DNA from: Nostoc calcicola FACHB-3891 | GTDB lineage: Bacteria > Cyanobacteriota > Cyanobacteriia > Cyanobacteriales > Nostocaceae | DNA: 64,000 nucleotides | NCBI RefSeq assembly: GCF_014697355.1 | Contig: NZ_JACJRQ010000007.1 | Coordinates: forward strand, 124,001-188,000 | Direction: 5' to 3' | Translations under genes and position numbers: made by a program | Shown: positions 27,933-37,455 of the stretch, piece after piece | Layout of the letters: each line of letters begins with the position of its first letter | How positions within the stretch are numbered: position 1 is the first letter of the stretch | The notes under the pieces: model-generated | Seen by the model: only the letters and a program-made list of their open reading frames with translations | What the model was told of the DNA's origin: nothing | Database searches by the model: none

Positions 27933-29105
27933 ATGTCTAAACAGCTGGGTCAAAAAATCGCACCCACATCTATATCCAATGATATCAATGTGGTGGATTT
28001 GATTGATAAATACTTCACCGCCTACAATTCAGCACGTTTGCGGGAAATCTGCCAACTACTCAGCCGCGAGGTGCTGACGGAAGGTGTCACCGTGGGAGTT
28101 AGCCTTTCTGGTGCGATGACGCCAGCCGGATTTGGGGTTTCAGCGCTTGCACCCTTAATTCGCAACGGCTTTATTGACTGGATGATTAGCACTGGTGCAA
28201 ATCTTTACCATGATATGCATTACGGTTTGGGTTTTGAATTGTTTGCTGGTAATCCGTTTTTGGATGATGTGAAACTGCGTCAACAAGGCACCATCCGGAT
28301 TTATGACATTATCTTTGGCTACGATGTGCTGTTGGAAACCGATGCTTTTATCCGCAAAATTCTGCAAGCAGAACCTTTCCAAAAACGCATGGGAACCGCT
28401 GAGTTTCACTATTTATTAGGTAAATATGTCCGCGAAGTAGAAAAGCAATTGGGTGTGGAGAATTCTTGTTTGCTAGCTACGGCTTATGAATATGGCGTAC
28501 CGATTTATACGTCTTCCCCTGGAGATAGTTCCATTGGGATGAACGTAGCAGCTTTGGCATTGGAAGGTTCACAATTAATATTAGATCCTGCAATTGATGT
28601 GAATGAGACAGCAGCGATCGCTTACAATGCTCGTGAATCTGAAGGTAAAAGTGCCGCTGTCATTCTTGGTGGTGGCAGTCCGAAAAACTTTTTACTACAA
28701 ACACAACCGCAAATTCACGAAGTCTTAGGACTAGAAGAACGCGGACATGATTACTTTGTGCAATTTACCGATGCTCGTCCAGATACAGGTGGTTTGTCTG
28801 GGGCAACTCCATCGGAAGCCGTCAGTTGGGGTAAGATTGACCCAGAGGAATTACCTAACACAATTGTTTGTTACACAGATAGCACGATCGCCTTACCACT
28901 GGTAACAGCATACGTCCTCAATAAGTGCCAGCCTCGTCCCCTCAAACGTTTGTATGACAGACGCGAAGCCATTTTAGAAAAACTGCAAACAGACTATCTA
29001 GCAGCCAAAAACCAACCATCAGATCGAGTTCCAGCAGCAGTGGCTGAAAATGCTGCACAGCCAACAGCGACTTATCCTTGCGGTAGATTGATTCCGAATA
29101 CGTAG
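27933..29105 (+). CDS. speY: Deoxyhypusine-synthase-like homospermidine synthase
   Basis: 390 residues with the deoxyhypusine synthase fold. The NAD-binding region includes [18 protein letters not shown] near residue 60. [13 protein letters not shown] near residue 190 and [11 protein letters not shown] near residue 249 give the substrate-site Asp and the catalytic-type Lys. Bacteria lack hypusinated eIF5A; in Anabaena a homologue makes homospermidine from putrescine/spermidine-type donors and is needed for normal diazotrophic growth. That assignment is by family recall. The ATG at 27933 follows CAGGAG. The last 40 residues are Ala/Pro/Gln-rich. Confidence 0.88.
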   Translation: MSKQLGQKIAPTSISNDINVVDLIDKYFTAYNSARLREICQLLSREVLTEGVTVGVSLSGAMTPAGFGVSALAPLIRNGFIDWMISTGANLYHDMHYGLGFELFAGNPFLDDVKLRQQGTIRIYDIIFGYDVLLETDAFIRKILQAEPFQKRMGTAEFHYLLGKYVREVEKQLGVENSCLLATAYEYGVPIYTSSPGDSSIGMNVAALALEGSQLILDPAIDVNETAAIAYNARESEGKSAAVILGGGSPKNFLLQTQPQIHEVLGLEERGHDYFVQFTDARPDTGGLSGATPSEAVSWGKIDPEELPNTIVCYTDSTIALPLVTAYVLNKCQPRPLKRLYDRREAILEKLQTDYLAAKNQPSDRVPAAVAENAAQPTATYPCGRLIPNT

Positions 29106-29271
29106 CGAGTGGGGAGCAAAGGGGCAGGGGAAAAGGTTAAAGGGTAAAGGGTAAAGGGTAAGAATTAAAAACAGGGGAAAAGGTTAAAGGGTAAAGGGTA
29201 AAGGGATAAATTTAACTTTTCCCCCTTCCCCCTTACCCCTTTCCCTTTCCCCATTCCCCATTCCCTATGCC
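29106..29271. repeat. GGGTAAA-type tandem repeats and polypyrimidine arm
   Basis: AAAGGGTAAAGGGTAAAGGG (two blocks) followed by CCCCTTCCCCCTTACCCC. The two strands of the gap could pair as a long imperfect hairpin between convergent genes. Confidence 0.6.
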
Positions 29272-31620
29272 CTATTCCCTATTCCCAATTAACCAATAAG
29301 TCGTCATTTTCCCTTTGCCTTTAACTTCGATTTCGCCCCGCTTTTCAAACACAAATTCATTACACAAGGATTTATAAGTATTTTCTGTCACCTGGATTTT
29401 ACCAGCAATGCCTTGAGATTCCATGCGGCTGGCGATGTTTACCGTGTCTCCCCAGAGGTCGTAAGTAAACTTTTTCAGGCCAATGACTCCGGCAACTACG
29501 GAACCGCTATGAATACCGATGCGGATGCTAAAATTTCGGTTGTTCTCAGCGTTAAATAAAGCGATCGCTGTCTGCATATCCAGTGCCATAAGGGCAATAG
29601 CTTGACCATGATCTGGGCGTCCTGTGGGCAAGCCGCCGACTACCATATAAGCATCGCCAATGGTTTTGATTTTTTCTAAATTATGTTGTTCGGTGAGGCG
29701 ATCGAAAGCTGAAAAAATCGGGTTGAGTAGGTTTACTAGTTGAATCGCACTCATGGAAGCCGCGATTTGGCTGAAGCCAACGATATCTGCAAATAAAACT
29801 GTGACATCAGCAAAATCTTCGGTGATGCTGGCTGGTTGTTCTTTCAAGCGTTTGGAAATTGCTGCTGGCAAAATATTTAGCAACAAACGTTCGGTTTGTT
29901 CCTGTTGATGGCGCAGTGCTTTTTCTGCTGCTAATCGCTGGGTAACATTGCGAAAAATCCCATGAGTAGCAACTGGATGACCTTCGATAAATTTACCGCT
30001 AATGTTACCTTCCAAAAAGATTGTTTCACGGTTTTTGGTAATGAATCCAGCTTTAATTTGCTCCTGCTTTTCTCCGGAAAGCACGCGATAAAACTTTTGC
30101 CAACAGTTTTGTCTAAACTCTGGATGTATAATATCAAAAACATTTAAAGAAGCAATTTCAGCTTCGCTATATCCCAAAGTTTCTCGCCATGCGCGATTGA
30201 CATACAAAAAACGACCATAGGCATTAACGGCTTGAATCAAATCGTGAGCATTTTCAAATAAATCTCGATATCGTTGTTCGCTTTCGACAAGAGCGATTTC
30301 TGCTTGTTTGCGTTTGATAAACTGGGCGATTTGGCTACCAATAGAACTTACCATTTCCAACAGATCTGGATCTTTTGGTTGGATGTCTCGGCTAAAGAAA
30401 ACCATCACCCCTAAGATTTCATTATCGTCTAAAATGGGGAAACCAAAAGCTCCGTGCAATCGAGCTTCGGCAGCACATTGCGATCGCCTTTTGTCTCCAT
30501 CTTGTGTGATATCCTGAGTCCACAGGGGCGATCGTCCAATCCAAATTTCACCAGGTAAACCAACACCAGCAGTATAAGTAGTTTGCCACGTAACTGCTTT
30601 AAATTCTCTGGCAGAAACTACTCGACTTGACCAAATTTCCACACACCTTAATACTGCATTGATACTATGTATTTTTACTGAAGTATCGATATATTGACTT
30701 GGTGTCCAAAGTTCCCCTAAATCCCATTCCAGGTTTTGACAAATCGACTGCAAAATTTGGGGAATTACCTGTTTTATACTCTGGGATTCTGATAAAATGC
30801 GGGTGATAGCATACTGAGTATTTGTACGTTGTTCCCTACGTTGTCGAGCGGTGATATCCCGACCAATGTAAACAATATCTTCTAGTCCTTCTGTTGCTTT
30901 GGAAATCACCGAACAAGAAAAAGCAATCAAGCGTTTTTCTCGAGTTTTAGTTCTACAAACTACCTCTAAATTTTGAAAATTTTGTTTAGTAGCAAAATGC
31001 TGGTAAATTGCTTTTATTACTACTCGATCGTCAATTATCAATGATATAGGTTGATTAATTAATTCTTCTTCAGTAAAACCAAATAATTCTTCAGCAGCAT
31101 GATTGATTTTGATAATTTTTCCCAAGTTACTAGTTACCAAAAAAGCATCTGCCATTGAAGTGATTACTCGATCCATGTAACTTTTACAAGTTACTAAAGC
31201 ACTGGATAGTAGATTCGCTTCATTAGCTTGCTGTGCTAACTGTTGTTTTAAAACAATTTTGTCGGTAACATCCTCAATCAGTAAAATTAATCTATTTTGC
31301 AATTTTTCATGTTGTTCAGCAACAATATATATATCTATATACACATGAGATTTCTGGTTTGAACCTCGTCTAACTCCTTGTAATTCAAACAGTTCTTGCT
31401 TTCCGTACAAGATAGCTTTTAAAATATCCTCAAGTCCGATCAGCTCAGGAAAGCTTAGTCGGATATCTTTACCCCGTGTCACCTCCTCAGGGCGATGTGC
31501 AAACCGTTCCACTTGTTCGGATGTATGTATAATGCAAAAAGTATCATCCAGTTCCAAGCGTTCAAATTTATGTGGGAAAGAAGGTTTATTAAAAATCCGG
31601 TCTAGTACTTGGTCTTTCAT
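29272..31620 (-). CDS. PAS/GAF-regulated class III adenylate cyclase
   Basis: 782 residues, soluble. Order: a PAS-like region (about 15-115), PAS (~150-260), GAF (~270-430), PAS (~445-560), a short linker helix, and a class III cyclase domain (~600-775). The cyclase has the metal Asp in FADIVGFS, the adenine-selecting Lys in EKIKTIGD, and YDLWGDTVNIASRME with its Asp and the transition-state Asn/Arg. Lys plus Asp means ATP rather than GTP, so it should make cAMP. The GAF lacks the Cys-His pair of bilin-binding domains and may bind a small ligand. It is a single gene, ATG at 31620. Confidence 0.93.
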   Translation of the reverse strand: MKDQVLDRIFNKPSFPHKFERLELDDTFCIIHTSEQVERFAHRPEEVTRGKDIRLSFPELIGLEDILKAILYGKQELFELQGVRRGSNQKSHVYIDIYIVAEQHEKLQNRLILLIEDVTDKIVLKQQLAQQANEANLLSSALVTCKSYMDRVITSMADAFLVTSNLGKIIKINHAAEELFGFTEEELINQPISLIIDDRVVIKAIYQHFATKQNFQNLEVVCRTKTREKRLIAFSCSVISKATEGLEDIVYIGRDITARQRREQRTNTQYAITRILSESQSIKQVIPQILQSICQNLEWDLGELWTPSQYIDTSVKIHSINAVLRCVEIWSSRVVSAREFKAVTWQTTYTAGVGLPGEIWIGRSPLWTQDITQDGDKRRSQCAAEARLHGAFGFPILDDNEILGVMVFFSRDIQPKDPDLLEMVSSIGSQIAQFIKRKQAEIALVESEQRYRDLFENAHDLIQAVNAYGRFLYVNRAWRETLGYSEAEIASLNVFDIIHPEFRQNCWQKFYRVLSGEKQEQIKAGFITKNRETIFLEGNISGKFIEGHPVATHGIFRNVTQRLAAEKALRHQQEQTERLLLNILPAAISKRLKEQPASITEDFADVTVLFADIVGFSQIAASMSAIQLVNLLNPIFSAFDRLTEQHNLEKIKTIGDAYMVVGGLPTGRPDHGQAIALMALDMQTAIALFNAENNRNFSIRIGIHSGSVVAGVIGLKKFTYDLWGDTVNIASRMESQGIAGKIQVTENTYKSLCNEFVFEKRGEIEVKGKGKMTTYWLIGNRE

Positions 31621-32352
31621 TGTGGTGTGGGAGCAGGCTTGAGATTTATCTTTTAAAGGAACATCGAAAAACGAGATTTCAAGGGATAAGATTGAAGAAG
31701 AATTCAGAAGTCAGAATTCAGAAGTCAGAATGAATTAGTGGGGGATTGGGACTCACCACTGTCTTGTTGACCGCTAAATATGCAGATTTAGTGGGGGTCT
31801 TAAACCCCTGGATTCATTCACCAGTCGTACAAAAAACATTGCTGAATTCTGGCTCCTGACTTCTGAATTCTGTTTCGATAGAAAATTTCAAATTATTTAT
31901 CTAACAGTATCACTTTGCCGATAACTCAGAAGTCAGCAATAATAATTAGTAATCTAGCACTACTGATGTATAATTCTCTAAGCTATTCTTTCAAATATTT
32001 CATCGATATACAAGCCTGTAGGGTCAAAATTTATAGAGCTTGTTAATACTCAGTTTTTTTACTGACATTAATATTATTTTATGAAATATCAGATTGTTCT
32101 GCTTTAACTGATTGTAGCTGAGCAAAAACGAGGAACAGCAAGCTTTTGATTTAGTCGATCGCAATTAAGTAAGTCACCTTAAATAAACTTAACATTTATA
32201 TACTCTGTCTTTTGGAGGATTGACAAACGAATAGTATTTTGGAGTTACTCAGGAGATTATATTCAATAGCGCGATTTGTAAGCGATCGCCAGTTTAACAA
32301 AACCACTGCTCTGCAATCCAGTGCTGGGTAAGAAAACTCACAAAGCTAGAGA
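31621..32352. other. Gene-free gap with a repeat element
   Basis: 31692-31875 is a tandem-repeat-bracketed inverted element (copy B). 31880-32330 is AT-rich with no gene or RNA I recognise. A decayed TPR gene begins near 32353. Confidence 0.5.
31692..31875. repeat. Tandem-repeat-bracketed inverted element, copy B
   Basis: Same left boundary and same GAATTCAGAAGTCA block as the element at 4406-4620, same AATTAGTGGGGGATT entry, and the right block GCTGAATTCTGGCTCCTGAC. The core hairpins have diverged. Confidence 0.7.
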
Positions 32353-32556
32353 CAAGCTTTGGCTATTAAAATCGAATTTGGCGATCGCTATTCCCAAGCA
32401 CTCACCTACCACGCTTTAGGAACGCTTGCAAAAGCAGAAGAAAACTATGCAGAGGCGAGGGTTAATTTGCTGACAGCGTTGGAGATATATGTTGAGTATA
32501 AGGATGAATATTAGGGAGCGATCGCACGGGAGGCGTTAGAGAGATTACCGGAATGA
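32353..32556 (+). pseudogene. Decayed TPR gene fragment
   Basis: One frame reads QALAIKIEFGDRYSQALTYH, then a second TPR unit ending ALEIYVEYKDEY, an in-frame TAG (32512), and continues AIAREALERLPE before TGA. This is the end of a TPR protein of the kind found in large cyanobacterial NB-ARC/CHAT-TPR proteins. There is no start and an internal stop, so it is non-functional. A second, shorter piece lies at 33099-33164. Confidence 0.65.
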
Positions 32557-32576
32557 TGGCAAGGGCGATCGCACCT

Positions 32577-32795
32577 TTAAAGCGCTTCCCATTCATCTTT
32601 ACTAACTTGAGCTTGTTTTAAAATTTTTGCCAGTAAGCTTTTGCTGATATCTCTTTCGTGGGGGTTAGGAATGATTAATCTCAGTTCATCTTTAACCATA
32701 AATTGATGTTTTGTACCTGAGTAAGGGCCTTCAAAAGCAAGTTTTTTCAGGTAATAAATTAAATCCCTGCGATTAATCAGCCCAAAGTTTGGCAT
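32577..32795 (-). CDS. hicA: HicA-type mRNA interferase toxin
   Basis: 72 residues with the double-stranded-RNA-binding-like HicA fold. INRRDLIYYLKKLAF is helix 1, and GTKHQFM holds the catalytic-type His. The strand LRLIIPNPHERDISKSLLAKILKQA matches the usual PxHxxxEL-like C-terminal motif. HicA cleaves mRNA when freed from HicB. The ATG overlaps the stop of the upstream antitoxin gene (TAATG), so the two are translationally coupled. Confidence 0.88.
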   Translation of the reverse strand: MPNFGLINRRDLIYYLKKLAFEGPYSGTKHQFMVKDELRLIIPNPHERDISKSLLAKILKQAQVSKDEWEAL

Positions 32796-33037
32796 TAAGC
32801 CGCATCCTTTTTTAAAGCAAGAGAGATTCCGTCTAATTCAGGTAAATTATGCCCTAACTGTAGTCCTAAAACAATCCACTCTTCTAAAGATTGTTTTAAC
32901 TCTTCTCTGCAAACTTCCAGTGTAGACGCATTCGCATATAACCCCTGCAATTCAGGTACTTCTGCATAAAAAGTACCATCTTCTAAAATTTCATAGTTTG
33001 CTCTGTGCAAAGCTGCTTGAATATACTTTGTCAGCAT
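32795..33037 (-). CDS. hicB: HicB-type antitoxin
   Basis: 80 residues, a minimal HicB with the partial RNase H fold: YEILEDGTFYAEVPELQGLYANAST, then a helix CREELKQSLEEWIVLGLQLG. The C-terminus (DGISLALKKDAA) is short and lacks an obvious DNA-binding helix-turn-helix, so autoregulation may need another partner. It pairs with HicA (32577). Gene order antitoxin-toxin is one of the two usual HicAB arrangements. The module sits between remnants of a TPR gene. Confidence 0.85.
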   Translation of the reverse strand: MLTKYIQAALHRANYEILEDGTFYAEVPELQGLYANASTLEVCREELKQSLEEWIVLGLQLGHNLPELDGISLALKKDAA

Positions 33038-33098
33038 TTAGAGATTTTGGACAAAACTGGCTGTATGACTAAATTGTAAGCTAAAAATCAAAGTTTAG

Positions 33099-33164
33099 AT
33101 TGGCGATCGCTATTCCCAAGCCAAAACCCACCATAGTTTAGGACTAGATTACCAGAGTCATGGG
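33099..33164 (+). pseudogene. Second TPR gene remnant
   Basis: A frame opening GDRYSQAKTHHSLGL and lacking any start repeats the GDRYSQALTYHALG segment of the fragment at 32353. It lies on the other side of HicBA. Too short to be functional. Confidence 0.5.
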
Positions 33165-33225
33165 GTGATGTTATTTAACAGGGGCGCGATCGTTATAAAG
33201 TGAAGGAATAACAGCATTCCTAAAT

Positions 33226-33606
33226 ATGGCGATCGCACCTACAACAATGCAGATTACCCAAAGTCTCCACACAGCAATTCTTGTAACTGACTTAGAACGC
33301 TCGGAACACTTTTATGGCAAAGTCTTAGGATTAGCCAAAATAGATCGTTCTCTGAAATACGCTGGTGCATGGTATCAAGTCGGCAACTATCAAATTCACC
33401 TCATAGTTGCACCGACTGTCCCTACCGAAAACCAAAACGAAAAATGGGGACGCAATCCCCACTTCGCCTTCTGTGTTGCTGACTTAGAAACCGCTAAACA
33501 AGAGCTACTCAATCATAATTATCCCATTCAACCCAGCGCCTCAGGCCGCCCTGCCCTGTTTACTCAAGATCCTGATGGGAATATTGTTGAATTGAGTCAA
33601 CAGTGA
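33226..33606 (+). CDS. VOC/glyoxalase-fold protein
   Basis: 126 residues, one complete vicinal-oxygen-chelate module. LHTAILVTDLERSEHFYGKVLGL is the first half, with the metal His. YQIHLIVA follows, then HFAFCVADLETAKQEL, and RPALFTQDPDGNIVELSQ carries the last Glu. Family members include glyoxalase I, dioxygenases and drug-binding proteins; the reaction cannot be told. A second Met at residue 8 is also a possible start. Confidence 0.9.
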   Translation: MAIAPTTMQITQSLHTAILVTDLERSEHFYGKVLGLAKIDRSLKYAGAWYQVGNYQIHLIVAPTVPTENQNEKWGRNPHFAFCVADLETAKQELLNHNYPIQPSASGRPALFTQDPDGNIVELSQQ

Positions 33607-33692
33607 GGGGCACACGGGCAGGGGAAGTAGCTATAAAAACTCCACTCTCTTTTCCCCCTGTGCCCCTTCCCATGCCCAATAACAAATGACAA

Positions 33693-35033
33693 ATGAAAAT
33701 AATTGCCTACTCTTACACCGATCCTCTACTAGAATCTTCTCCCGAAGAAAGCAGTTGGGGATGGGAAGTCGATCGAGTTTATCAAGATTTGGGCAAGGGA
33801 GAGTCCTCTAAATACGCTACGCGAGAGTCCTCCGGACACGCTACGCGATCGCAATTACAACAATTACTCACAGATTGCCAAACCCAAGGTGCAGATTATC
33901 TGTTGGTTCGTCGGTTGGAAGAATTGGGGGATACTGTAGAGGAAGTAAGCGATCGCCTTGATGAACTCGAAGCAATGGGAGTGGCGGTAATTGCCACAGA
34001 ACAACCCTACACCTCAGAAAATTCCCCTCTCCGGGCTGACTTGCTGAGTTTACTACATGCAATTGGGCGCGAACAACGCAGTCGTCGCATTCGTCAAGGA
34101 CACGCCCGTAATCGTCTCGACGCTGCACCACCACCCGGTAAAGTTCCCTACGGCTACCGCAGAGGTAAAGGAAAATATACCATCGACCGCAGCACCTCAC
34201 CAGTGGTAAAGGATTTTTTTGACCATTTTTTACTCTATGGTTCCTTACGCGGTTCAGTGCGCTACTTGGCGAAAAAATACGGCAAGAAAATCTCTGTTAC
34301 CACTGGGCGACGGTGGTTGACTAATCCAGTTTATCGGGGCAATACAGCTTACCAAAATGGTGAAATTATTTCCGATACCCATATTCCTATAATTTCTAAG
34401 GAAGAAGCTGCCCAAGTTGACCGAATTTTGCGCCGTAACAGCCGTTTACCATCTCGCACTGCTAGTGCGCCACGTTCTCTAGCCGGGTTAATTGTTTGTG
34501 GCGAGTGTCGATCGCATCTAACGGTTACCCGTGTCACCCAACGGAACCAAGACAAAGAGTATCTGTATTTACGTTGTATTAGCTGTCCCCGACGCCCTAA
34601 ATGTCCGGCTATTCCCTACCAAGAGGTTTTAGAACAAACAATTGAAACAGTTTGCCGCGATTTACCCTTAGCTGTAGCCGGAATGAATTTTCCGCAGTTG
34701 GATGCAGTCAAAAATAGTTTAAGCCAAGCGATCGCTCGTCAGCAAGAAATACTCGCTCAGTTACCTGCTTTAATTGAAAATGGCATTTTAGATACCGAAA
34801 CAGCCAAATTAAGAGCTTATAAACTCCGCACAGAAATTTCTACACTCGAAGCCAACTTGGCAATTCTTCCTCCCGTTAATTTGCGTTCTGTTGCTGTTGC
34901 TGTTTCCATTCCACAATTCTGGTTAGATTTGTCCGAAACAGAACGACGATTTTACTTTCGAGAATTCATTAAAGAAATTGAAATTGTTCGCCAAGAGCAA
35001 AAATGGAACTTGCAAGTTATTTTTATTTTTTAA
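33693..35033 (+). CDS. Atypical large serine recombinase (XisF-like architecture)
   Basis: 446 residues in serine-recombinase order. Residues 1-140 resemble a resolvase domain (YLLVRRLEELGDTVEEVSDRL and GVAVIATEQPYTSE). A recombinase domain follows (GKVPYGYRRGKGKYTID, WLTNPVYRGNTAYQ), then a zinc ribbon (CGECRSHL, CISCPRRPKC) and a coiled coil. The usual catalytic motif YxRVS reads AYSYTD, so the nucleophilic serine is not in its normal place and the arginine pair of RLDRLSR is also altered. Residues ~32-48 contain a repeat-derived insertion (ESSKYATRESSGHATR). It may be a retired or repurposed recombinase; the start codon lies within a tandem repeat. Confidence 0.8.
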   Translation: MKIIAYSYTDPLLESSPEESSWGWEVDRVYQDLGKGESSKYATRESSGHATRSQLQQLLTDCQTQGADYLLVRRLEELGDTVEEVSDRLDELEAMGVAVIATEQPYTSENSPLRADLLSLLHAIGREQRSRRIRQGHARNRLDAAPPPGKVPYGYRRGKGKYTIDRSTSPVVKDFFDHFLLYGSLRGSVRYLAKKYGKKISVTTGRRWLTNPVYRGNTAYQNGEIISDTHIPIISKEEAAQVDRILRRNSRLPSRTASAPRSLAGLIVCGECRSHLTVTRVTQRNQDKEYLYLRCISCPRRPKCPAIPYQEVLEQTIETVCRDLPLAVAGMNFPQLDAVKNSLSQAIARQQEILAQLPALIENGILDTETAKLRAYKLRTEISTLEANLAILPPVNLRSVAVAVSIPQFWLDLSETERRFYFREFIKEIEIVRQEQKWNLQVIFIF

Positions 35034-35373
35034 GAATTCAGAAGTCATAATTCTGAATTCTGCTATGTAATACTATCATCCTATTAGTAACAAAAAAGCC
35101 GGATAAAATATCAGGCAATGTAGATTTAATTACAGAGTAGTCAAAAGTATTTAGCCAGTTTTTATACGTCTTATTTTTATTATTTATCTACAAAAATGAT
35201 CGTTAAATAATTCAGATAAATTTCCCGGAAAAATAGTACTAATTAGAGAAAGTTGAGTTAATCTTGGAAACTAGCAATCGTTAAGAACAGACGTTGTTAC
35301 TGGGCCACAACATTGGAGATTCGCTTTGGTCTCTATGTAATCAAACCAGCAAGTAAAATGATTACCAGAGAAT
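35034..35373. other. Gap upstream of a glycosyltransferase
   Basis: A short AATTCTG repeat at 35035-35063, then AT-rich DNA. It should contain the promoter of the 35374 gene. No RNA gene was recognised. Confidence 0.35.
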
Positions 35374-36990
35374 ATGCAAGAAGGAAGCTTTATTTGGGGT
35401 CATCTAGAAAAACAGCATCGCACAGTTGGCAGATGGGTTGATTGGGTATGGCTTCTCGTGTTGTTTTTAGCAGCAGTGTTACTGTTTAGCGTCAATCTGG
35501 GGGGATTACCCCTACGAGATTGGGATGAAGGTACAGTGGCACAAGTCGCTAGGGAAATTTGGCAAGCACCAGCAGACTCAATGCGCTGGCTTTACCCAAC
35601 TCTAGGAGGCGAACCATACCATAACAAGCCGCCTTTAATGCATTTGCTAATTGCTTGGGCTTATTCTCTAGGAGGCGAGAATGAATTCACTACGCGGCTT
35701 CCAGGAGCAATTTTAACATCAAGCTCAGTACCTTTACTGTATTGTATTGGTCGAGAATTATTTCGCCAACGTTGGGCAGCTATTTATAGCGCCTTGATTT
35801 ATCTAACAATGCTACCCGTGGTGCGTCATGGACGTTTGGCAATGTTAGATGGGGCGGTGGTCAGTTTTTTGATGGTGATGATGTTGTGCGTGTTGCGATC
35901 GCGCCGGGATTTACGTTATTGCCTTGGTGTTGGCATCGGTTTTGGGTTGATTTGCCTGACTCAAGGACTGGTGGGTATATTGCTAGGTGCGATCGCCATT
36001 GTATTTTTATTTTGGGATACACCACGGCTACTCACCTGTTACTATCTGTGGATAGCTATTTTCATTGGCATTTTACCTGTAATTGGTTGGTACGGTGCCC
36101 AACTAATTCACTATGGTTATACTTTCGCCCAAGTTGGCCTTGTAAATTCATCCAGCCGAATTGGCACAGTTGCAGAGATCAATTTTGAACCACCTTGGTA
36201 CTACGTTATTGAACTTCTCAAGTACACATGGCCGTGGCTATTATTCTTACCGCAAACTGTACGTTTAACTTGGGAAAATCGCAACCTTAGCTGGGCAAAA
36301 CTAGTACTAGCGTGGAGTGGTGTTTATCTGGTAGTAATTTCCTTGATGATTACCAAACTTCCCTGGTATGTATTCCCGATTTATCCCAGCTTAGCCTTAG
36401 CTTTTGGTATCCAGTTAGCAGATACAGAAAATTCGCCTTTAGTGTCATCCTATCCCCGTACTTGGGTAGCAGGTTTAGCAATTTTGGCTGTAGTCGCTTC
36501 TGTCGGCAGCATTTATTTTAGTTGGGGTACAACACCGAAAACAGACTTACAGCTCATTTTTGCAGCAGTAGCTTTAACAATGACCTTAGCAGCTATTTTG
36601 GCAGAACGAGGCGACGGGCAATTTCTGAAGATTTTGTTCTGGGGAAGTTATGTTTCGCTGCTACTGTTAATGAAATCCAATTACTGGGTTTGGGAATTAT
36701 CTGAGGCTTATCCAGTTAAACCAGTAGCTGCGATGATCGTGCGGGCAAATCCAGCTACGAAAAAGATTTATACATCTTTTCCCTACTCTCGTCCCTCGTT
36801 GGATTATTACAGCGATCGCACCATTATTCCCGCTTCTGTTGGTGAACTGCAATATTATTGGCACTACAACGGGCAACCCTACTTTCTCCTTCATACATCT
36901 GTTTTCAACAATCTTCAACTAGAGTCAATCAAGCTAATTGACCAAGCCGAAGGTTGGAAATTAGTTACCAAAGATACAAATCGATTGTAA
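35374..36990 (+). CDS. GT39/ArnT-like membrane glycosyltransferase
   Basis: 538 residues, polytopic. After the first helix (WVWLLVLFLAAVLLFSV) comes the acidic loop LPLRDWDEGTVAQVAREI near residue 48, then YHNKPPLMHLLIAWAY, the standard PMT/ArnT signature. About 11 membrane helices follow, with RHGRLAMLDGAVVSFLM near residue 150 and TKLPWYVFPIYPSLALAFG near residue 328. The periplasmic C-terminus has FPYSRPSLDYYSDRT. It transfers a sugar from a polyprenyl phosphate carrier; the acceptor is unknown. It is a paralogue of 23264 but clearly diverged. Confidence 0.88.
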   Translation: MQEGSFIWGHLEKQHRTVGRWVDWVWLLVLFLAAVLLFSVNLGGLPLRDWDEGTVAQVAREIWQAPADSMRWLYPTLGGEPYHNKPPLMHLLIAWAYSLGGENEFTTRLPGAILTSSSVPLLYCIGRELFRQRWAAIYSALIYLTMLPVVRHGRLAMLDGAVVSFLMVMMLCVLRSRRDLRYCLGVGIGFGLICLTQGLVGILLGAIAIVFLFWDTPRLLTCYYLWIAIFIGILPVIGWYGAQLIHYGYTFAQVGLVNSSSRIGTVAEINFEPPWYYVIELLKYTWPWLLFLPQTVRLTWENRNLSWAKLVLAWSGVYLVVISLMITKLPWYVFPIYPSLALAFGIQLADTENSPLVSSYPRTWVAGLAILAVVASVGSIYFSWGTTPKTDLQLIFAAVALTMTLAAILAERGDGQFLKILFWGSYVSLLLLMKSNYWVWELSEAYPVKPVAAMIVRANPATKKIYTSFPYSRPSLDYYSDRTIIPASVGELQYYWHYNGQPYFLLHTSVFNNLQLESIKLIDQAEGWKLVTKDTNRL

Positions 36991-37455
36991 ACGCAGGACA
37001 GGCGTGGGGGCATTGCTTCCTCATATTCCTTTGCTCCCTCTGCCTCCCCTGCGTTTATAACTACCTATCCTACCAAGGAGTCGCACCAGGTTGGTCTATT
37101 AATTAAGACTTACGCAAAATATCTCTCAAACTCTGATTTCTCCGTATCCTCTGCGCCTCTGTGGTTCGTTACTCCGTAATTCCTGCGTAAATCGTATTAA
37201 TGTTAACCCCATAGCGCGAACAAGAGGCCTAAGTACATTACCGGAAAAATTGGGGAAACAGTCATCCATCTAGAATTTGTTTTTACTTTGCAAAAAATCA
37301 ATTCCAGATGTAATCCTCATCACACACCCTCAATATACCCATAGGGTGGGTATATTGAGGGTGGGGACTTTTGCGTTACGTTAAATAAATATTATTGATT
37401 GCAAAATTACAGAGATTAAAGTAAAATCTGATTGACCATAGGGAGCAGACCAATA
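36991..37455. other. Gap with a strong hairpin
   Basis: 37327-37340 (CCCTCAATATACCC) pairs perfectly with 37348-37361 (GGGTATATTGAGGG) with a 7-nt loop. The CTCTGCGCCTCTG block near 37150 is a dispersed repeat. No gene was seen. Confidence 0.55.

Noticed and set aside
32577..33037. HicBA as two unrelated small genes
   Set aside because: The TAATG overlap, gene order and both fold signatures support one toxin-antitoxin pair.
37327..37361. Hairpin as a riboswitch or small RNA gene
   Set aside because: Only one stem-loop and no conserved aptamer; more likely a terminator or dispersed repeat.
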